Program-made: the position numbers and the translations under genes
NCBI GenBank assembly: GCA_949372635.1
Contig: CASIAB010000008.1
Span: forward strand, 124,001-188,000
Length of the DNA: 64,000 nt
Source: an uncultured Pseudomonadales bacterium
Lineage (GTDB): Bacteria; Pseudomonadota; Gammaproteobacteria; Pseudomonadales; Pseudohongiellaceae
Reading direction: 5' to 3'
In this document: in pieces, positions 19,314 through 28,879 of the stretch
Layout of the letters: each line of letters opens with the position of its first letter
How positions within the stretch are numbered: position 1 is the first letter of the stretch
The notes under the pieces: model-generated
Told to the model about the DNA's origin: nothing
The model's input: the letters and a program-made list of their open reading frames with translations, nothing else
The model's database searches: none

Positions 19314-19970
19314 CTACACCGTCCCGTCCCATAATAGAAAATTATGCAGTAGAGTTAGACCTACTGTTTGGCTCTTTTCGGGATGAAACTGGACTGCAAA
19401 AATATTGTTATCAGCGAGTGTAGCGACGAAGTCATTTTCGTACCTCGAAACTCCGCTGACCATCCCCTGTTGCTGCGTCCGCACATAGTAGCTATGAACA
19501 AAATAGAAACGGCTATTGTCTGGCACGTCTTTCCACAAAGGGTGATCGATAGTCTGACTTACTTGGTTCCACCCCATGTGTGGCACTTTTAAACGCAGCC
19601 CATCACCATCACGAAGATCGTCACCAAAATATCGAACCTCTCCATCAAGGAACCCTAGACATTTGACGCCGCCATTCTCTTCACTAGTATTCATTAGCGC
19701 CTGCATGCCGACGCAGATGGCAAGTACAGGTTTTGTTTGAATAGCATCTTTAACAATCTGGCCGACATCTAAGCGCAGGATTTCTGCCATGCAGTCTCGA
19801 ATCGCTCCAACCCCGGGAAAGATAACTCGGTCGGCGCCAGCTATCACATTCGCGTCAGCGGTCACGATAACTTCAACTTGTTCGTCTAATTCACGACCGA
19901 CATGTTCCAATGCCTTCGCAACCGAATGCAGATTACCCATGCCGTAATCAATTACTGCGATCTTATTCAT
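19314..19970 (-). CDS. hisH: Imidazole glycerol phosphate synthase glutaminase subunit HisH
   Basis: HisH is a class I glutamine amidotransferase that delivers ammonia to HisF. It carries the oxyanion strand PGVGAIRDC, the nucleophile cysteine in [11 protein letters not shown], and the His-Glu pair in VQFHPEKS. The ORF track extends to a TTG at 19985; the ATG at 19968-19970 gives the standard [13 protein letters not shown] start, so I use it, although no strong ribosome site precedes either. It lies 72 bases downstream of hisB in the his operon. Confidence 0.95.
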   Translation of the reverse strand: MNKIAVIDYGMGNLHSVAKALEHVGRELDEQVEVIVTADANVIAGADRVIFPGVGAIRDCMAEILRLDVGQIVKDAIQTKPVLAICVGMQALMNTSEENGGVKCLGFLDGEVRYFGDDLRDGDGLRLKVPHMGWNQVSQTIDHPLWKDVPDNSRFYFVHSYYVRTQQQGMVSGVSRYENDFVATLADNNIFAVQFHPEKSQTVGLTLLHNFLLWDGTV

Positions 19971-20042
19971 ATTAAGACTAGTCAAGGTAAGTTCGATTAG
20001 CGTGCTTTGAAAAAAAAGAGTTGCCGGCCAGACCGGATAGTC

Positions 20043-20627
20043 TTATAGAGACCCTTTAGTAGATGGAACAACACCTTCTTGCCGAGGATCAGCTTCGACA
20101 GCCATACGCACAGCGCGACCGAAAGCCTTAAATATAGTTTCGATCTGGTGGTGTGCATTCTTACCACGGAGATTGTCAATGTGCAGCGTCACTAAAGAGT
20201 GATTCACAAAGCCCTGAAAGAATTCGTGAAACAAATCAACATCGAATGCGCCTACGGTGCCTTTGACGAATTGAACATGATAATCCAATCCCGGCCGACC
20301 GGAAAAATCGATTACAACTCGCGAGAGCGCCTCATCAAGTGGCACATAGGCGTGTCCGTAGCGGCGAATCCCTGTCCTATCTAGGGCCTTATCGAAAGCC
20401 TGGCCCAGTGTAATGCCTATGTCTTCAACCGTGTGATGCGCATCGATCTCGAGATCACCCGCCGCCTTTACGGAAATATCTATTAGCCCGTGCCGCGCTA
20501 TCTGATCCAACATATGGTCTAGAAACGGTAGTCCAGTATCGACCTCAAGCTTGCCGGTGCCATCGAGGTTAACAGTTACCGAAATCTGTGTTTCCTTGGT
20601 ATTGCGTTCTACTGATGCTGTTCTCAT
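20043..20627 (-). CDS. hisB: Imidazoleglycerol-phosphate dehydratase HisB
   Basis: HisB removes water from imidazole glycerol phosphate to give imidazole acetol phosphate. This is the monofunctional form (194 residues) without the N-terminal phosphatase of enteric bacteria. The manganese-binding repeats [24 protein letters not shown] and [15 protein letters not shown] are present. I chose the ATG at 20625-20627, which gives [13 protein letters not shown], the usual family start, over the upstream TTG of the ORF track. It is the first gene of hisBHAF; the 299 bases upstream, shared with the divergent asmA-like gene, must hold its promoter. Confidence 0.96.
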   Translation of the reverse strand: MRTASVERNTKETQISVTVNLDGTGKLEVDTGLPFLDHMLDQIARHGLIDISVKAAGDLEIDAHHTVEDIGITLGQAFDKALDRTGIRRYGHAYVPLDEALSRVVIDFSGRPGLDYHVQFVKGTVGAFDVDLFHEFFQGFVNHSLVTLHIDNLRGKNAHHQIETIFKAFGRAVRMAVEADPRQEGVVPSTKGSL

Positions 20628-20926
20628 TAATTCGGTCACTGTAGTTAAGATTGCCAGCATGCGGGCCTGACTAATCAACGCCGCTGCTTGCTATATAAGG
20701 AGGTTTTACGTCCCGCTGGAAAGAAAGCATTATAATGCCCGCACTAACGCAATGAAAGCAGCAACTATGGACAATTCAAGTCCCACCCTCGCCAGGCAAG
20801 CTCTCTCGTGCATGTAACAAGTCAATCCGTTAAACTAAACTGCCCGCAAGGCAAGGAATCACTAGCATTGGTTATTTGAGAAATCAGACAGGTTTGAGCA
20901 CTTCAAGCCACCATTATTGGGAATAA

Positions 20927-23029
20927 ATGATTAAGAAATTCGCAAGATTACTACTTGGGCTAATCCTACTATTCATAGTGGCGGGGGTGATCTTGCTAAT
21001 GTTTGTGAATACAGACCAGAACAAAGCAGCTATTCAGGCTGCCGTCTTGTCCAGCACTGGCTATGAACTCACCATCGCAGGGGATATGGACGTTGCGTTT
21101 TTCCCCAGCATAGGCTTAACCCTCAATGACGTTCGGCTCAAAAATCCAACATCTCCCCAGGAACTTGCCTCTACAACGGCAGTCTTGCTTAAGGCAGATT
21201 TGCGCGCCTTGATCTTAGGTGAAATTTTTATTCGCGAGCTGTCTACGGATGATTTCCATATCAACTACTACATTGACGCAACTGGAAAAAGCAATTGGGA
21301 TGTTGAGACTCTCGGTTTTAGTCACACTACCGATTCCCTCGCCCCCGGCACGCATTCCACCGAAAAACAAAGCAACGCAGCTTCTACAGACACAAATTCT
21401 GACTTCGTCTCGGTTTCCTTTGAACGCTTGCGGATTGACAATGCCAGTATCGACATTCAAGACCTCTCACAAGGCCTGCGTTACAGCTTCAACAATCTCA
21501 ACCTCGCGAGCAGCAACACCAACATTGAGGGCAATCCATTCGATGTGGATGTGGATTTCACCTTTCTAAATAATGGTATGACCAAACCTATAGCGATGAG
21601 TTTCCGAGGTGACATAATCGCCGACATAAATGCAGGCAACATCGACATACAGAATATCAGCTTCAACGTTACACCAATGTTATTACAAGGCGATCTACAC
21701 ATAAGCGGACTAAACGATGACATCGCCTTTGAAGGCTCTCTCGCCTCAAATGATTTCGATGTCTTCGGCCTGCTGCAGACAACTGGAATTAGAGAAACCG
21801 AAAGCGAACTCGACGCGACCAGCATGCTTTTTTCAATTCCAGAAAAACCACAGGCAAGCCTAACAGCAAGCTTTAGTGGCAACGAGTTCGGCATAAAAAT
21901 CCCTGAGCTAATTGCACAATTGGCTGAAAGCAGGATAGAAGGCAATGCTGAGATTCTATTTGCTGCCAATTTATTGCCAACGAATATTAGTTATGAAGTA
22001 GTTAGCAATCAGATCGATATTTCGCCCTTCTTAGATTCAGAAGTTGCAACAGGCGCCACCACAGCCACTGGCAACGGGACAACCGTAATAGAGCCTAATA
22101 ATGTTATTATCGCCACGTCTTCCCCTGCAAAGAACACCGCGATACCTATCGAGCGGCTCAACTCATTCAATGTTTTCGGCTCGATCGCCATCGAATCAGT
22201 AGTAGCTAATGATCTGCTGTTTACCGGCATCAATTTTTTTACCAATGTCGAAGACGGCGTGCTCGATATCGAGCTACAACCAGTTGCAACTTTCGAAGGA
22301 AGCGTCGCAGGCAACATACGAGTAGACGGCCGCAATGAGGAAGCCGTGCTCAGCGCGCAGCTGGCCATAAGCCAATTGAACTTAGCCAATCTAGCCCCCA
22401 GCGTGTCTCGGCTTAACTCAGTAACTGGAAACCTAGACCTCGAAATCGATCTTACAGCCAACGGGCAAACTACAAACGAGATGATGCGCTCACTAAGCGG
22501 ATCCAGCAGCTTTGCGATTACCGAGAATAGCGTCGACATAGGCGTGCTAAAGCAGGTATTCACCGCGATTTCTGCCCTCAGTCCTACCGGGGGGACTACA
22601 GAGCAGTGGCCGGATGTTATTCGCTTCGCTGAGCTTGGCGGTTTCATCCTTTTCAACAACGAACTCTCTAAAAACCAACAGATCAATATGCGTCTGGACA
22701 ATTTCGACATCTCCGGAACAGGGGGCATCGATATGCAGCAACAAAATTTCGACTACGATCTGCAATTCAGCATCCTTGGCGAACCCTATCTCCAGACAAT
22801 TCAAGTAGACGAGCTCTATCACAATGTATCCTGGCCTGTAGAGTGTGCTGCTGCTTTCGAGAATGAAGTTAACCAATATTGCCGCCCCGACTTTACTCGA
22901 GTTCGAGAGATATTTGCGCAACTTGGCACAACTACAATTATAGACCGACTCGATGAAGTCATCACTGACCAGCTTCCACCCGAAGTCAGCGATGGTGTGC
23001 CTAGCCTGCTTCGCAACCCTCTCAATTAG
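20927..23029 (+). CDS. AsmA family protein
   Basis: A 700-residue protein with one N-terminal membrane helix (about 8-28) followed by a long, beta-strand-rich periplasmic region. The N-terminal part resembles AsmA (TGYELTIAGDMDVAFFPSIGLTLNDVRL), and the C-terminal part has the AsmA-like pattern LNSVTGNLDLEIDLTANGQTTNEMMRSLSGSSSFAI. AsmA-like proteins are thought to bridge inner and outer membranes and move phospholipids. It precedes mutY by 20 bases, the same neighbour pair as in Pseudomonas, so the two may be co-transcribed. The exact paralogue type cannot be decided from sequence alone. Confidence 0.88.
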   Translation: MIKKFARLLLGLILLFIVAGVILLMFVNTDQNKAAIQAAVLSSTGYELTIAGDMDVAFFPSIGLTLNDVRLKNPTSPQELASTTAVLLKADLRALILGEIFIRELSTDDFHINYYIDATGKSNWDVETLGFSHTTDSLAPGTHSTEKQSNAASTDTNSDFVSVSFERLRIDNASIDIQDLSQGLRYSFNNLNLASSNTNIEGNPFDVDVDFTFLNNGMTKPIAMSFRGDIIADINAGNIDIQNISFNVTPMLLQGDLHISGLNDDIAFEGSLASNDFDVFGLLQTTGIRETESELDATSMLFSIPEKPQASLTASFSGNEFGIKIPELIAQLAESRIEGNAEILFAANLLPTNISYEVVSNQIDISPFLDSEVATGATTATGNGTTVIEPNNVIIATSSPAKNTAIPIERLNSFNVFGSIAIESVVANDLLFTGINFFTNVEDGVLDIELQPVATFEGSVAGNIRVDGRNEEAVLSAQLAISQLNLANLAPSVSRLNSVTGNLDLEIDLTANGQTTNEMMRSLSGSSSFAITENSVDIGVLKQVFTAISALSPTGGTTEQWPDVIRFAELGGFILFNNELSKNQQINMRLDNFDISGTGGIDMQQQNFDYDLQFSILGEPYLQTIQVDELYHNVSWPVECAAAFENEVNQYCRPDFTRVREIFAQLGTTTIIDRLDEVITDQLPPEVSDGVPSLLRNPLN

Positions 23030-23049
23030 CACTTCGACCGACTCAGCTT

Positions 23050-24111
23050 ATGCCAAGCACTAATCCTCCCTTCGCAAAGCAACTCCTGCAATGGTTTGAT
23101 GAACACGGTCGTCACGATCTTCCGTGGCAAACTGATCGCACGTCGTATCGCGTGTGGATCTCAGAAATAATGTTGCAACAGACTCAGGTCACTACTGTCA
23201 TTCCCTACTTCGAGCGCTTCATGCGCCGGTTCGCTACAGTACAGGAACTGGCGGCAGCACAGACAGATCAAGTCCTCCATCTTTGGACAGGACTGGGCTA
23301 TTACGCTCGAGCACGCAATCTACACAAAGCGGCCAAGGTTATCGTAGAAACCAACGGCAGCTCATTTCCAGACACAGTTGAAGGCTTGATGGAACTAGAT
23401 GGAATTGGACAATCCACTGCAGGCGCCATCGCAGCGATCTCCATGGGCATACGCGCTCCTATTCTCGATGGCAATGTAAAACGCGTCTTAGCTCGATACC
23501 ACTGCATTTCCGGATGGCCCGAACAATCCTCGGTAAAGAAACAACTATGGGAAATCGCAGAGTCACTAACGCCTCATGAGCGCGTAGATGACTACACGCA
23601 AGCGATCATGGATCTTGGTGCAACTGTCTGTACTCGCAGCAAACCCTCGTGTCAGGACTGCCCCTTCCAAATAGATTGTGGGGCCAATCAACAAGATCGC
23701 GTTGCTAAATTCCCAGGCAAGAGGGCAAAGAAAACTCTACCGGTTAAGTCGATAGCGATGTTTATTCTGCAGAACGCACTTGGAGAAGTGCTGTTGGAGA
23801 AAAGGCCAGCTACGGGAATTTGGGGATCACTCTACAGCCTGCCCGAGTCGGCTAAGCCGAGCTCTTCACCTAAGTTAGTGGGCTCATCTATTGATAGGAG
23901 GGCGAACAACGTGACCAAGGAACTAGAAAAAATTCGCCATAGCTTTTCACACTATCACCTAGACATAACTCCAGTTAGAGTCCTCGCCACTAAACTGGAT
24001 GAAATAGCGGAATCCGATCGCTGGCTCTGGTACCCTCTAGACCACTCTCTAGAAGTCGGACTGGCAGCTCCCGTAAAGAAACTCCTGAACAATCTTGCCG
24101 AGAATTCATAA
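23050..24111 (+). CDS. mutY: A/G-specific adenine glycosylase MutY
   Basis: MutY removes adenine paired with 8-oxoguanine. The 353-residue protein has the catalytic glutamate in [12 protein letters not shown], the helix-hairpin-helix [15 protein letters not shown] (LPGVG is more usual than LDGIG), the catalytic aspartate in [11 protein letters not shown], the four cysteines of the iron-sulfur cluster (C-x6-C-x2-C-x5-C in [18 protein letters not shown]), and a C-terminal NUDIX-like domain with [10 protein letters not shown] that recognises 8-oxoG. It is followed closely by yggX, a pairing conserved in gammaproteobacteria and linked to oxidative damage control. Confidence 0.97.
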   Translation: MPSTNPPFAKQLLQWFDEHGRHDLPWQTDRTSYRVWISEIMLQQTQVTTVIPYFERFMRRFATVQELAAAQTDQVLHLWTGLGYYARARNLHKAAKVIVETNGSSFPDTVEGLMELDGIGQSTAGAIAAISMGIRAPILDGNVKRVLARYHCISGWPEQSSVKKQLWEIAESLTPHERVDDYTQAIMDLGATVCTRSKPSCQDCPFQIDCGANQQDRVAKFPGKRAKKTLPVKSIAMFILQNALGEVLLEKRPATGIWGSLYSLPESAKPSSSPKLVGSSIDRRANNVTKELEKIRHSFSHYHLDITPVRVLATKLDEIAESDRWLWYPLDHSLEVGLAAPVKKLLNNLAENS

Positions 24112-24139
24112 CACCTTTCACAGCACACTGAGAACAGAT

Positions 24140-24412
24140 ATGTCACGCATGGTCCAATGTAAGAAGTACGACAAAGAACTACCTGCCCTAGCAGCACCTC
24201 CCTACCCCGGACCAAAGGGAAAAGAAATATTTAATACCGTGTCACAGCAAGCCTGGGGTGAATGGCAGACTCAGCAAACCATGCTGATCAACGAAAAGCA
24301 GCTCAATATGATGAATGCCGACGACCGCAAATATCTGCTTTCAGAGATGGATAAGTTCCTTAATAACGAGGATTTCGACAAAGCCGAGGGCTATGTACCC
24401 GAAAGCGGGTAA
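24140..24412 (+). CDS. yggX: Probable Fe(2+)-trafficking protein YggX
   Basis: A 90-residue protein with the family's N terminus [17 protein letters not shown] containing the conserved cysteine, then [33 protein letters not shown] and a C-terminal helix. YggX protects iron-sulfur proteins from oxidative damage. The ORF track starts within the end of mutY; I use the ATG at 24140, which matches the family start. It lies 28 bases after mutY and is probably co-transcribed with it. Confidence 0.95.
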   Translation: MSRMVQCKKYDKELPALAAPPYPGPKGKEIFNTVSQQAWGEWQTQQTMLINEKQLNMMNADDRKYLLSEMDKFLNNEDFDKAEGYVPESG

Positions 24413-24571
24413 ATTCAACCCCTCTCTTGACTAAAAAGCCTAGATTCTATTTAATACGCGGCGTGCGCAAATCGATGATTTTCCAAATCTTACATAGATT
24501 TTGAGTGTCGTGAGCCAAGGTGAGGTAGTAAGCTTCAAAGAATTATCACCGAGCGCTGCAGATCAAAAAAC

Positions 24572-24647
<76 letters not shown>

Positions 24648-24699
24648 TTTATTTATATTCTCAAAACTACTGTATTTTTACACTGACCCCATTTATTTA

Positions 24700-25461
24700 C
24701 TAAGCGCCGGCATACCAGTGCCAGTTATAATCCGATAGAAGCCCTCCCTTTCCAAGACCAATATCTTCCACAGATGCGACGACCTGTACCGATTTCAAAA
24801 ACTTCAGGTTCCTGTAACCACAATGCCTCTCGACTCTCAGTCTGACTGGCGCTCCGTTTCCTTGGGGCACGTCCTTTCCGTTCAGGCCGTAAGCAAGAAT
24901 CGTCTGAGGATGAACCACGTCGAACATATCGTAGGCATCATACCAGCCATCATATGTGTCGATAACAACGTAGCGAGCTTCCTGATGAACGCCACCTGCA
25001 GCCTCGAGAAGCGCCATGAGAGGTGTTCCGGTCCACTGTGCGATAGCGGACCAACCCTGTTCGCAGATGTGCATTGTGGTCTGCGTTCGTGGAGGAAGCC
25101 GTTTCAAGTCTTGCAGTGAAAAAGAGGAAGGCCGATTAACTAACCCTCCTACGGAAAGACTCCAGTCAGTGAAACTAGTACTTGCCATTTGTTGGTAGTT
25201 TTCATCTTCAGGATTCGTTCTGCCCCAAGCCGGAAAGTCCTTGGTGATATCGCTTGTCTCATATTCCTTCACCAATCCTTGGCCAGACATCAATAATCGC
25301 TGCGAGGCCATCGTCAGCACATCGCTGACGCCCATCAAGCCACTTCGTATTTCTGGTGGAGTATAGATATCCATGTCACAGCCGGTAAGAAGTATGCCGC
25401 TCATAGCTCCTGCGCCAGCGATAAAATTTCTGCGAGAGAGGCTTCCAGTTTTCTTATTCAT
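24700..25461 (-). CDS. Molybdopterin-dependent oxidoreductase, Tat-exported lipoprotein (sulfite oxidase/MsrP fold)
   Basis: The 253-residue protein begins with a twin-arginine signal (SRRNFIAGAGAMSG) that ends in a lipobox-like LLTGC, so it is probably a Tat-exported lipoprotein. The mature part has the sulfite-oxidase-family molybdopterin fold: the molybdenum-ligand cysteine in HICEQGWSAIAQWTG and the cofactor-binding APVRLRVERHCGYRNLKFLKSV. It lacks the dimerisation domain of true sulfite oxidases and resembles MsrP/YedY-like proteins in size. Its ATG overlaps the TGA of the upstream cytochrome b gene (ATGA), with AAGGAG as ribosome site. The cytochrome is therefore its likely electron partner. 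The substrate is unknown. Confidence 0.87.
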   Translation of the reverse strand: MNKKTGSLSRRNFIAGAGAMSGILLTGCDMDIYTPPEIRSGLMGVSDVLTMASQRLLMSGQGLVKEYETSDITKDFPAWGRTNPEDENYQQMASTSFTDWSLSVGGLVNRPSSFSLQDLKRLPPRTQTTMHICEQGWSAIAQWTGTPLMALLEAAGGVHQEARYVVIDTYDGWYDAYDMFDVVHPQTILAYGLNGKDVPQGNGAPVRLRVERHCGYRNLKFLKSVQVVASVEDIGLGKGGLLSDYNWHWYAGA

Positions 25462-26177
25462 TTCTTCTCCTTTGTTGGCAGATAGTATTTCCCAGTAATC
25501 ATCGCCCTTATGTGATTAGTGGCTCCAGCAACGAAAACTTCGAACACGTGGATAACAACAAACAACACAAGTAATAAAGTGGAAATTGCGTGCAGCGTTC
25601 GAGCACTTTGTCGCCCGCCGAATAGATCGATTAACTCTGGCGAGATTGCAGTGAAAGCCGGCATCTGTGCGACCCCGCTGATGACCATAAAAGGGAACAG
25701 CACAAAAATCACGATGAGATAGGAGAGTTTCTGAAACACATTATATTTTTTGGAGGCATCACCTTTCGCAGCGCGCAAATGCAGATGCTGATTTAACTCT
25801 TCCTTTAGATTGTCTTTATGCAATTCGCCCCGCCGAGGCCACATGCGCTTAAAAAAGTGTCGATTTCTTAAATTCCATCCAACATATATGAGGTTATTAA
25901 AAAGGAATATCCAAGCGAAGAGGAAGTGATAGTTTCTCCCCCACTGCCGGTTGCCTAATGCGTCGGCTTCTTCCCACGTGAGCCCCCAATTGGACAGCTT
26001 AAATATCGCCTCGTAACCACGAAAGCCTACGTCCCCCCAGTAGAGTTCTGGAAATTGCAGGAACATCATGATGCCGCTAAGCAAAAGATACGTAAAACAA
26101 AGAACGTTTATCCAGTGACAAATTCTCACATTGTAGTTGTGCCTATGTATCCAATTTCCAGATTGTTTCAACGCCAT
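25458..26177 (-). CDS. Cytochrome b561/b6-type membrane protein, partner of molybdoenzyme
   Basis: A di-heme-type membrane cytochrome b with four or five hydrophobic helices: the N-terminal HNYNVRICHWINVLCFTYLLLSG with candidate heme histidines, NYHFLFAWIFLFNNLIYVGW, LSYLIVIFVLFPFMVISGVAQ, and ARTLHAISTLLLVLFVVIHVFEVFVAG with two more. This pattern is that of the formate-dehydrogenase/Ni-Fe-hydrogenase cytochrome b family, not MsrQ. The ORF track extends to 26375, but the family homology begins after the ATG at 26175-26177 (MALKQSG), which follows AGGTGA. It overlaps the molybdoenzyme gene by four bases. It probably passes electrons between the quinone pool and the periplasmic enzyme. Confidence 0.85.
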   Translation of the reverse strand: MALKQSGNWIHRHNYNVRICHWINVLCFTYLLLSGIMMFLQFPELYWGDVGFRGYEAIFKLSNWGLTWEEADALGNRQWGRNYHFLFAWIFLFNNLIYVGWNLRNRHFFKRMWPRRGELHKDNLKEELNQHLHLRAAKGDASKKYNVFQKLSYLIVIFVLFPFMVISGVAQMPAFTAISPELIDLFGGRQSARTLHAISTLLLVLFVVIHVFEVFVAGATNHIRAMITGKYYLPTKEKK

Positions 26178-26446
26178 CGTGACGGTCACCTGCGGTTTAA
26201 TAGTTGAGCGATACTTCACTGTGCGATGTAATGAGCAATCTAGCAATATCGCATCAAGTAAGCAAAGCCACTCACAAGAAATATGAACCCATATTCGATT
26301 TAGAGCTCCAAGGAAAATAGATGGAATACTTATCCATAAGGGTGGATGGGACTGCATTCCTCTGATCGGCGCCATATCAAAATAAAAGACGCACCGTCAC
26401 AAATCGTCTATGATCCTTACCACTTTGATTCTCAGGACGCTAGCAC

Positions 26447-26995
26447 GTGAAAATTCTCAAGATCGTATTGCAGATGGTTGGTTTTGTTGTGCTGATTGGC
26501 GCCGTCACAATAGGTACGTTACGCATTCAACGCAGCAGCGCTGACGGCGCAACAGTGGTTTTCCCAGGTGGCGAAATGGTAGCTGGCGAGTTACACACCG
26601 GCGCTGAGCCAAACTGGAGCTTCACCGATGATATCTTCACCATCGAGCTACAACTTAATGACCCAATGGCTACGCGCCGCATTTTCATCCTCGAGAGCGA
26701 GGGCAAAATTTACGTTGTCTCGGGTTACATGAAATCCTTCCTTGGCAAAATCTGGAAGGAATGGGCGTTCGACGCAGACGAAGGTAACGACGAAGGTGTA
26801 CTGCGCGTAAACAATGTTCGCTACCCTAGGCAGCTAATTAGAATCGAGGAAGGAGACGTGCTGAATGGCGTAGCTGCCAAGTTACTCGGTAAATACAGTG
26901 GCGTGCCAACACCAGTTTCAGCTGAAGCCATCGCTACAGCCCGAGCAGATATCGAAGCCGGCAATAGCTGGATATTCGAACTGACGCCCCGCTAG
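26447..26995 (+). CDS. Membrane-anchored protein, possible split-barrel fold
   Basis: Function not recognised. The 182-residue protein starts at a GTG, has one N-terminal hydrophobic helix (about 7-24) and a periplasmic domain with WSFTDDIFTIELQL, GKIYVVSGYM, WKEWAFD and a C-terminal VLRVNNVRYPRQLIRIE. That layout weakly recalls the flavin-reductase-like split barrel (nitroreductase/PNPOx-type) family, but no cofactor site can be named. The 169-residue protein encoded at 54928..55437 has a similar layout, so the window may carry two distant paralogues. A 44-codon ORF follows 18 bases downstream. Confidence 0.65.
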   Translation: MKILKIVLQMVGFVVLIGAVTIGTLRIQRSSADGATVVFPGGEMVAGELHTGAEPNWSFTDDIFTIELQLNDPMATRRIFILESEGKIYVVSGYMKSFLGKIWKEWAFDADEGNDEGVLRVNNVRYPRQLIRIEEGDVLNGVAAKLLGKYSGVPTPVSAEAIATARADIEAGNSWIFELTPR

Positions 26996-27013
26996 ACTAT
27001 AAGGAAACCATCC

Positions 27014-27148
27014 ATGACACTACGAAATTATCTTATTCTCTGCGCCGCCGGCTCATTGCTCACCGTACTCATTTTACTGCTAGTGCCAAGTGTCGGAGAA
27101 TCTATTGAGGGCTTACTAATTGCCTTTCTTTCCACCAATGCCAATTAA
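27014..27148 (+). CDS. Small membrane protein, 44 residues
   Basis: Too short for the ORF track. ATG at 27014 with AAGGAAACC just upstream, ending at TAA 27146-27148. The product (MTLRNYLILCAAGS...) is almost wholly one or two hydrophobic helices with a short SVGESIEG turn. It lies 18 bases after the split-barrel-like gene and right before a terminator hairpin, so it is the plausible last gene of a two-gene transcript. Function unknown. Confidence 0.5.
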   Translation: MTLRNYLILCAAGSLLTVLILLLVPSVGESIEGLLIAFLSTNAN

Positions 27149-27164
27149 CCTAAGTAAAACGAAA

Positions 27165-27190
27165 ACCCCGTGCACTCAGCGGGCTTTTTT
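27165..27190 (+). terminator. Rho-independent terminator
   Basis: A CCCCGTG/CAGCGGG hairpin followed by six T (27185-27190) ends the rightward transcript of the two small genes before the convergent nhaC-like gene. Confidence 0.75.
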
Positions 27191-27207
27191 GCTCTGACTC
27201 CATGCAG

Positions 27208-28665
27208 TCACGATGCTGGAATTTCTTCTTTACTCTTTTCATCGCCTACTACATTCAAACGCTGATCATCAGAAACCTGAATTTTCCGAAAAATTCCAAA
27301 GCCCATGTAGGCAAGACCTATAGATAGCAGCGGATTGAGATAGTTAAAAAAGGCCCAAGGAGCAAACTCCAACGGTGACATGTACAGAACCCCGGTAATA
27401 AACGCACCCGAAGTCGTCCAGGGAATAAGCGAGGTACTTAAGGTCGCCCCCTCCTCCAAACAACGCGACAACATATGCTTCTCAAGACCAGCTTTCTCGT
27501 AAGAGTCTTTGAATATCTGCCCGCCAAATATGATGGAGAGATATCCTTCGCCCATACTCATGTTAGAAACGATGCCGGCTCCAATAGTGGCTGCCATGAG
27601 ACTTGCGGACCGCTTGATTCGCATCAGCATTCCGCTCAGCAGTACCCGCACGAAACCCGCACGATCAAGAATCCCTCCGAGAGATAATGCTATTAGCGCG
27701 AGTGACATTGTCCACATCATGCTTGTTATACCGCCGCGACTGAGGAGCGTATCGAGTTGCTCAAGTCCTGTAGATGCGACATAGCCAGTATGCAAGCTAT
27801 TTAGAACCTCTGGAATGGTTCTGTCTTGAGTTGCGACGGCCAGCACCACCGCAGTGCCGACGCTGGCGAGCATGCTAACTTCGGCTGGGGTGCGTCTAAG
27901 GCTTAGAGTTAGTAATACTGCGAGCGGCAACAATGTCAGCGGGCTGATAGCGAACTCAATTTCGAGATGCGTAGTTAAGTTCAATAACTCTTCTGGCGAG
28001 AGGGTCTGACCGCTGTAGTACAGTCCAAAAAATGTAAATAGTATAATACTGATGATGAAGGTCGGCACGGTGGTGTACATCATCGCCTTGATGTGGGAAT
28101 AAAGATCTGTGGCTGCACTCATGGCTGCGAGATTGGTTGTATCTGAAACTGGCGACATTTTGTCACCGAAGCTTGCACCGGAGACAACCATGCCGGCCAC
28201 GAGTGGTAGTGGAATGCCTAATGCCCCCCCTAGTCCCATGAGAACCACACCGATCGTAGCTATTGTTCCCCACGCCGTGCCGGTCGCAAGCGACATAAGA
28301 CTGCATAGCACCAATCCGGCCGGTAAAAAGAAAGTTGGATGGAGCAAATCTAAGCCATAGTAGATGAGCCCACCGATAGTTCCGCTCTCGATTAGTGCGG
28401 CGACGAGTATGCCAATCAGGAAAAAGATAAAGATCGCGCCTAGGCCTTTCTGAATACCTGCAATCATCGCCGTTTTGATTTCTTCGTAACTGAATCCTAG
28501 CAATGAAGAGTGCAGCGCAACCCACACGACAGCGATCACTAAAAGGCTATGCAAGCTGATACCCAGCCATAGCATGCCAGAAATTACGATCACGATGACA
28601 CCGCCGAAACAGAGTAGGGAATGCCAAAAACCAGGGTCTTGTGAACTTTCTAGAGAATTAGTCAT
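27208..28665 (-). CDS. nhaC: Na+/H+ antiporter NhaC family
   Basis: A 485-residue inner-membrane protein with about twelve hydrophobic helices. The NhaC-family core is clear: MSLATGTAWGTIATIGVVLMG, the charged SGASFGDKMSPVSDTTNLAA segment with residues needed for ion exchange, and EGATLSTSLIPWTTSGAFITGVL near the C terminus. The family exchanges sodium for protons, but some members move malate/lactate. The gene stands alone on the minus strand. A marine life style would fit a sodium exporter. Confidence 0.9.
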   Translation of the reverse strand: MTNSLESSQDPGFWHSLLCFGGVIVIVISGMLWLGISLHSLLVIAVVWVALHSSLLGFSYEEIKTAMIAGIQKGLGAIFIFFLIGILVAALIESGTIGGLIYYGLDLLHPTFFLPAGLVLCSLMSLATGTAWGTIATIGVVLMGLGGALGIPLPLVAGMVVSGASFGDKMSPVSDTTNLAAMSAATDLYSHIKAMMYTTVPTFIISIILFTFFGLYYSGQTLSPEELLNLTTHLEIEFAISPLTLLPLAVLLTLSLRRTPAEVSMLASVGTAVVLAVATQDRTIPEVLNSLHTGYVASTGLEQLDTLLSRGGITSMMWTMSLALIALSLGGILDRAGFVRVLLSGMLMRIKRSASLMAATIGAGIVSNMSMGEGYLSIIFGGQIFKDSYEKAGLEKHMLSRCLEEGATLSTSLIPWTTSGAFITGVLYMSPLEFAPWAFFNYLNPLLSIGLAYMGFGIFRKIQVSDDQRLNVVGDEKSKEEIPAS

Positions 28666-28879
28666 AATGCGGTGTTGTACCCATATGTTGTAAGTCTTGC
28701 TCAGAATTTTACTCTAGCGGGAGTATGAGGCAACTATAACTAGTGTTCTTCGAGGAAATAAAGGAAATCTGATGCAAATTCGCTCGACGTAATCCCAACA
28801 AATCCTTATAGTACTTTCCGTCTTAGCAGACCCGCAAAAAGACCCGTTTCAATCATTACTACCTTTTAGGACGTCCCCC

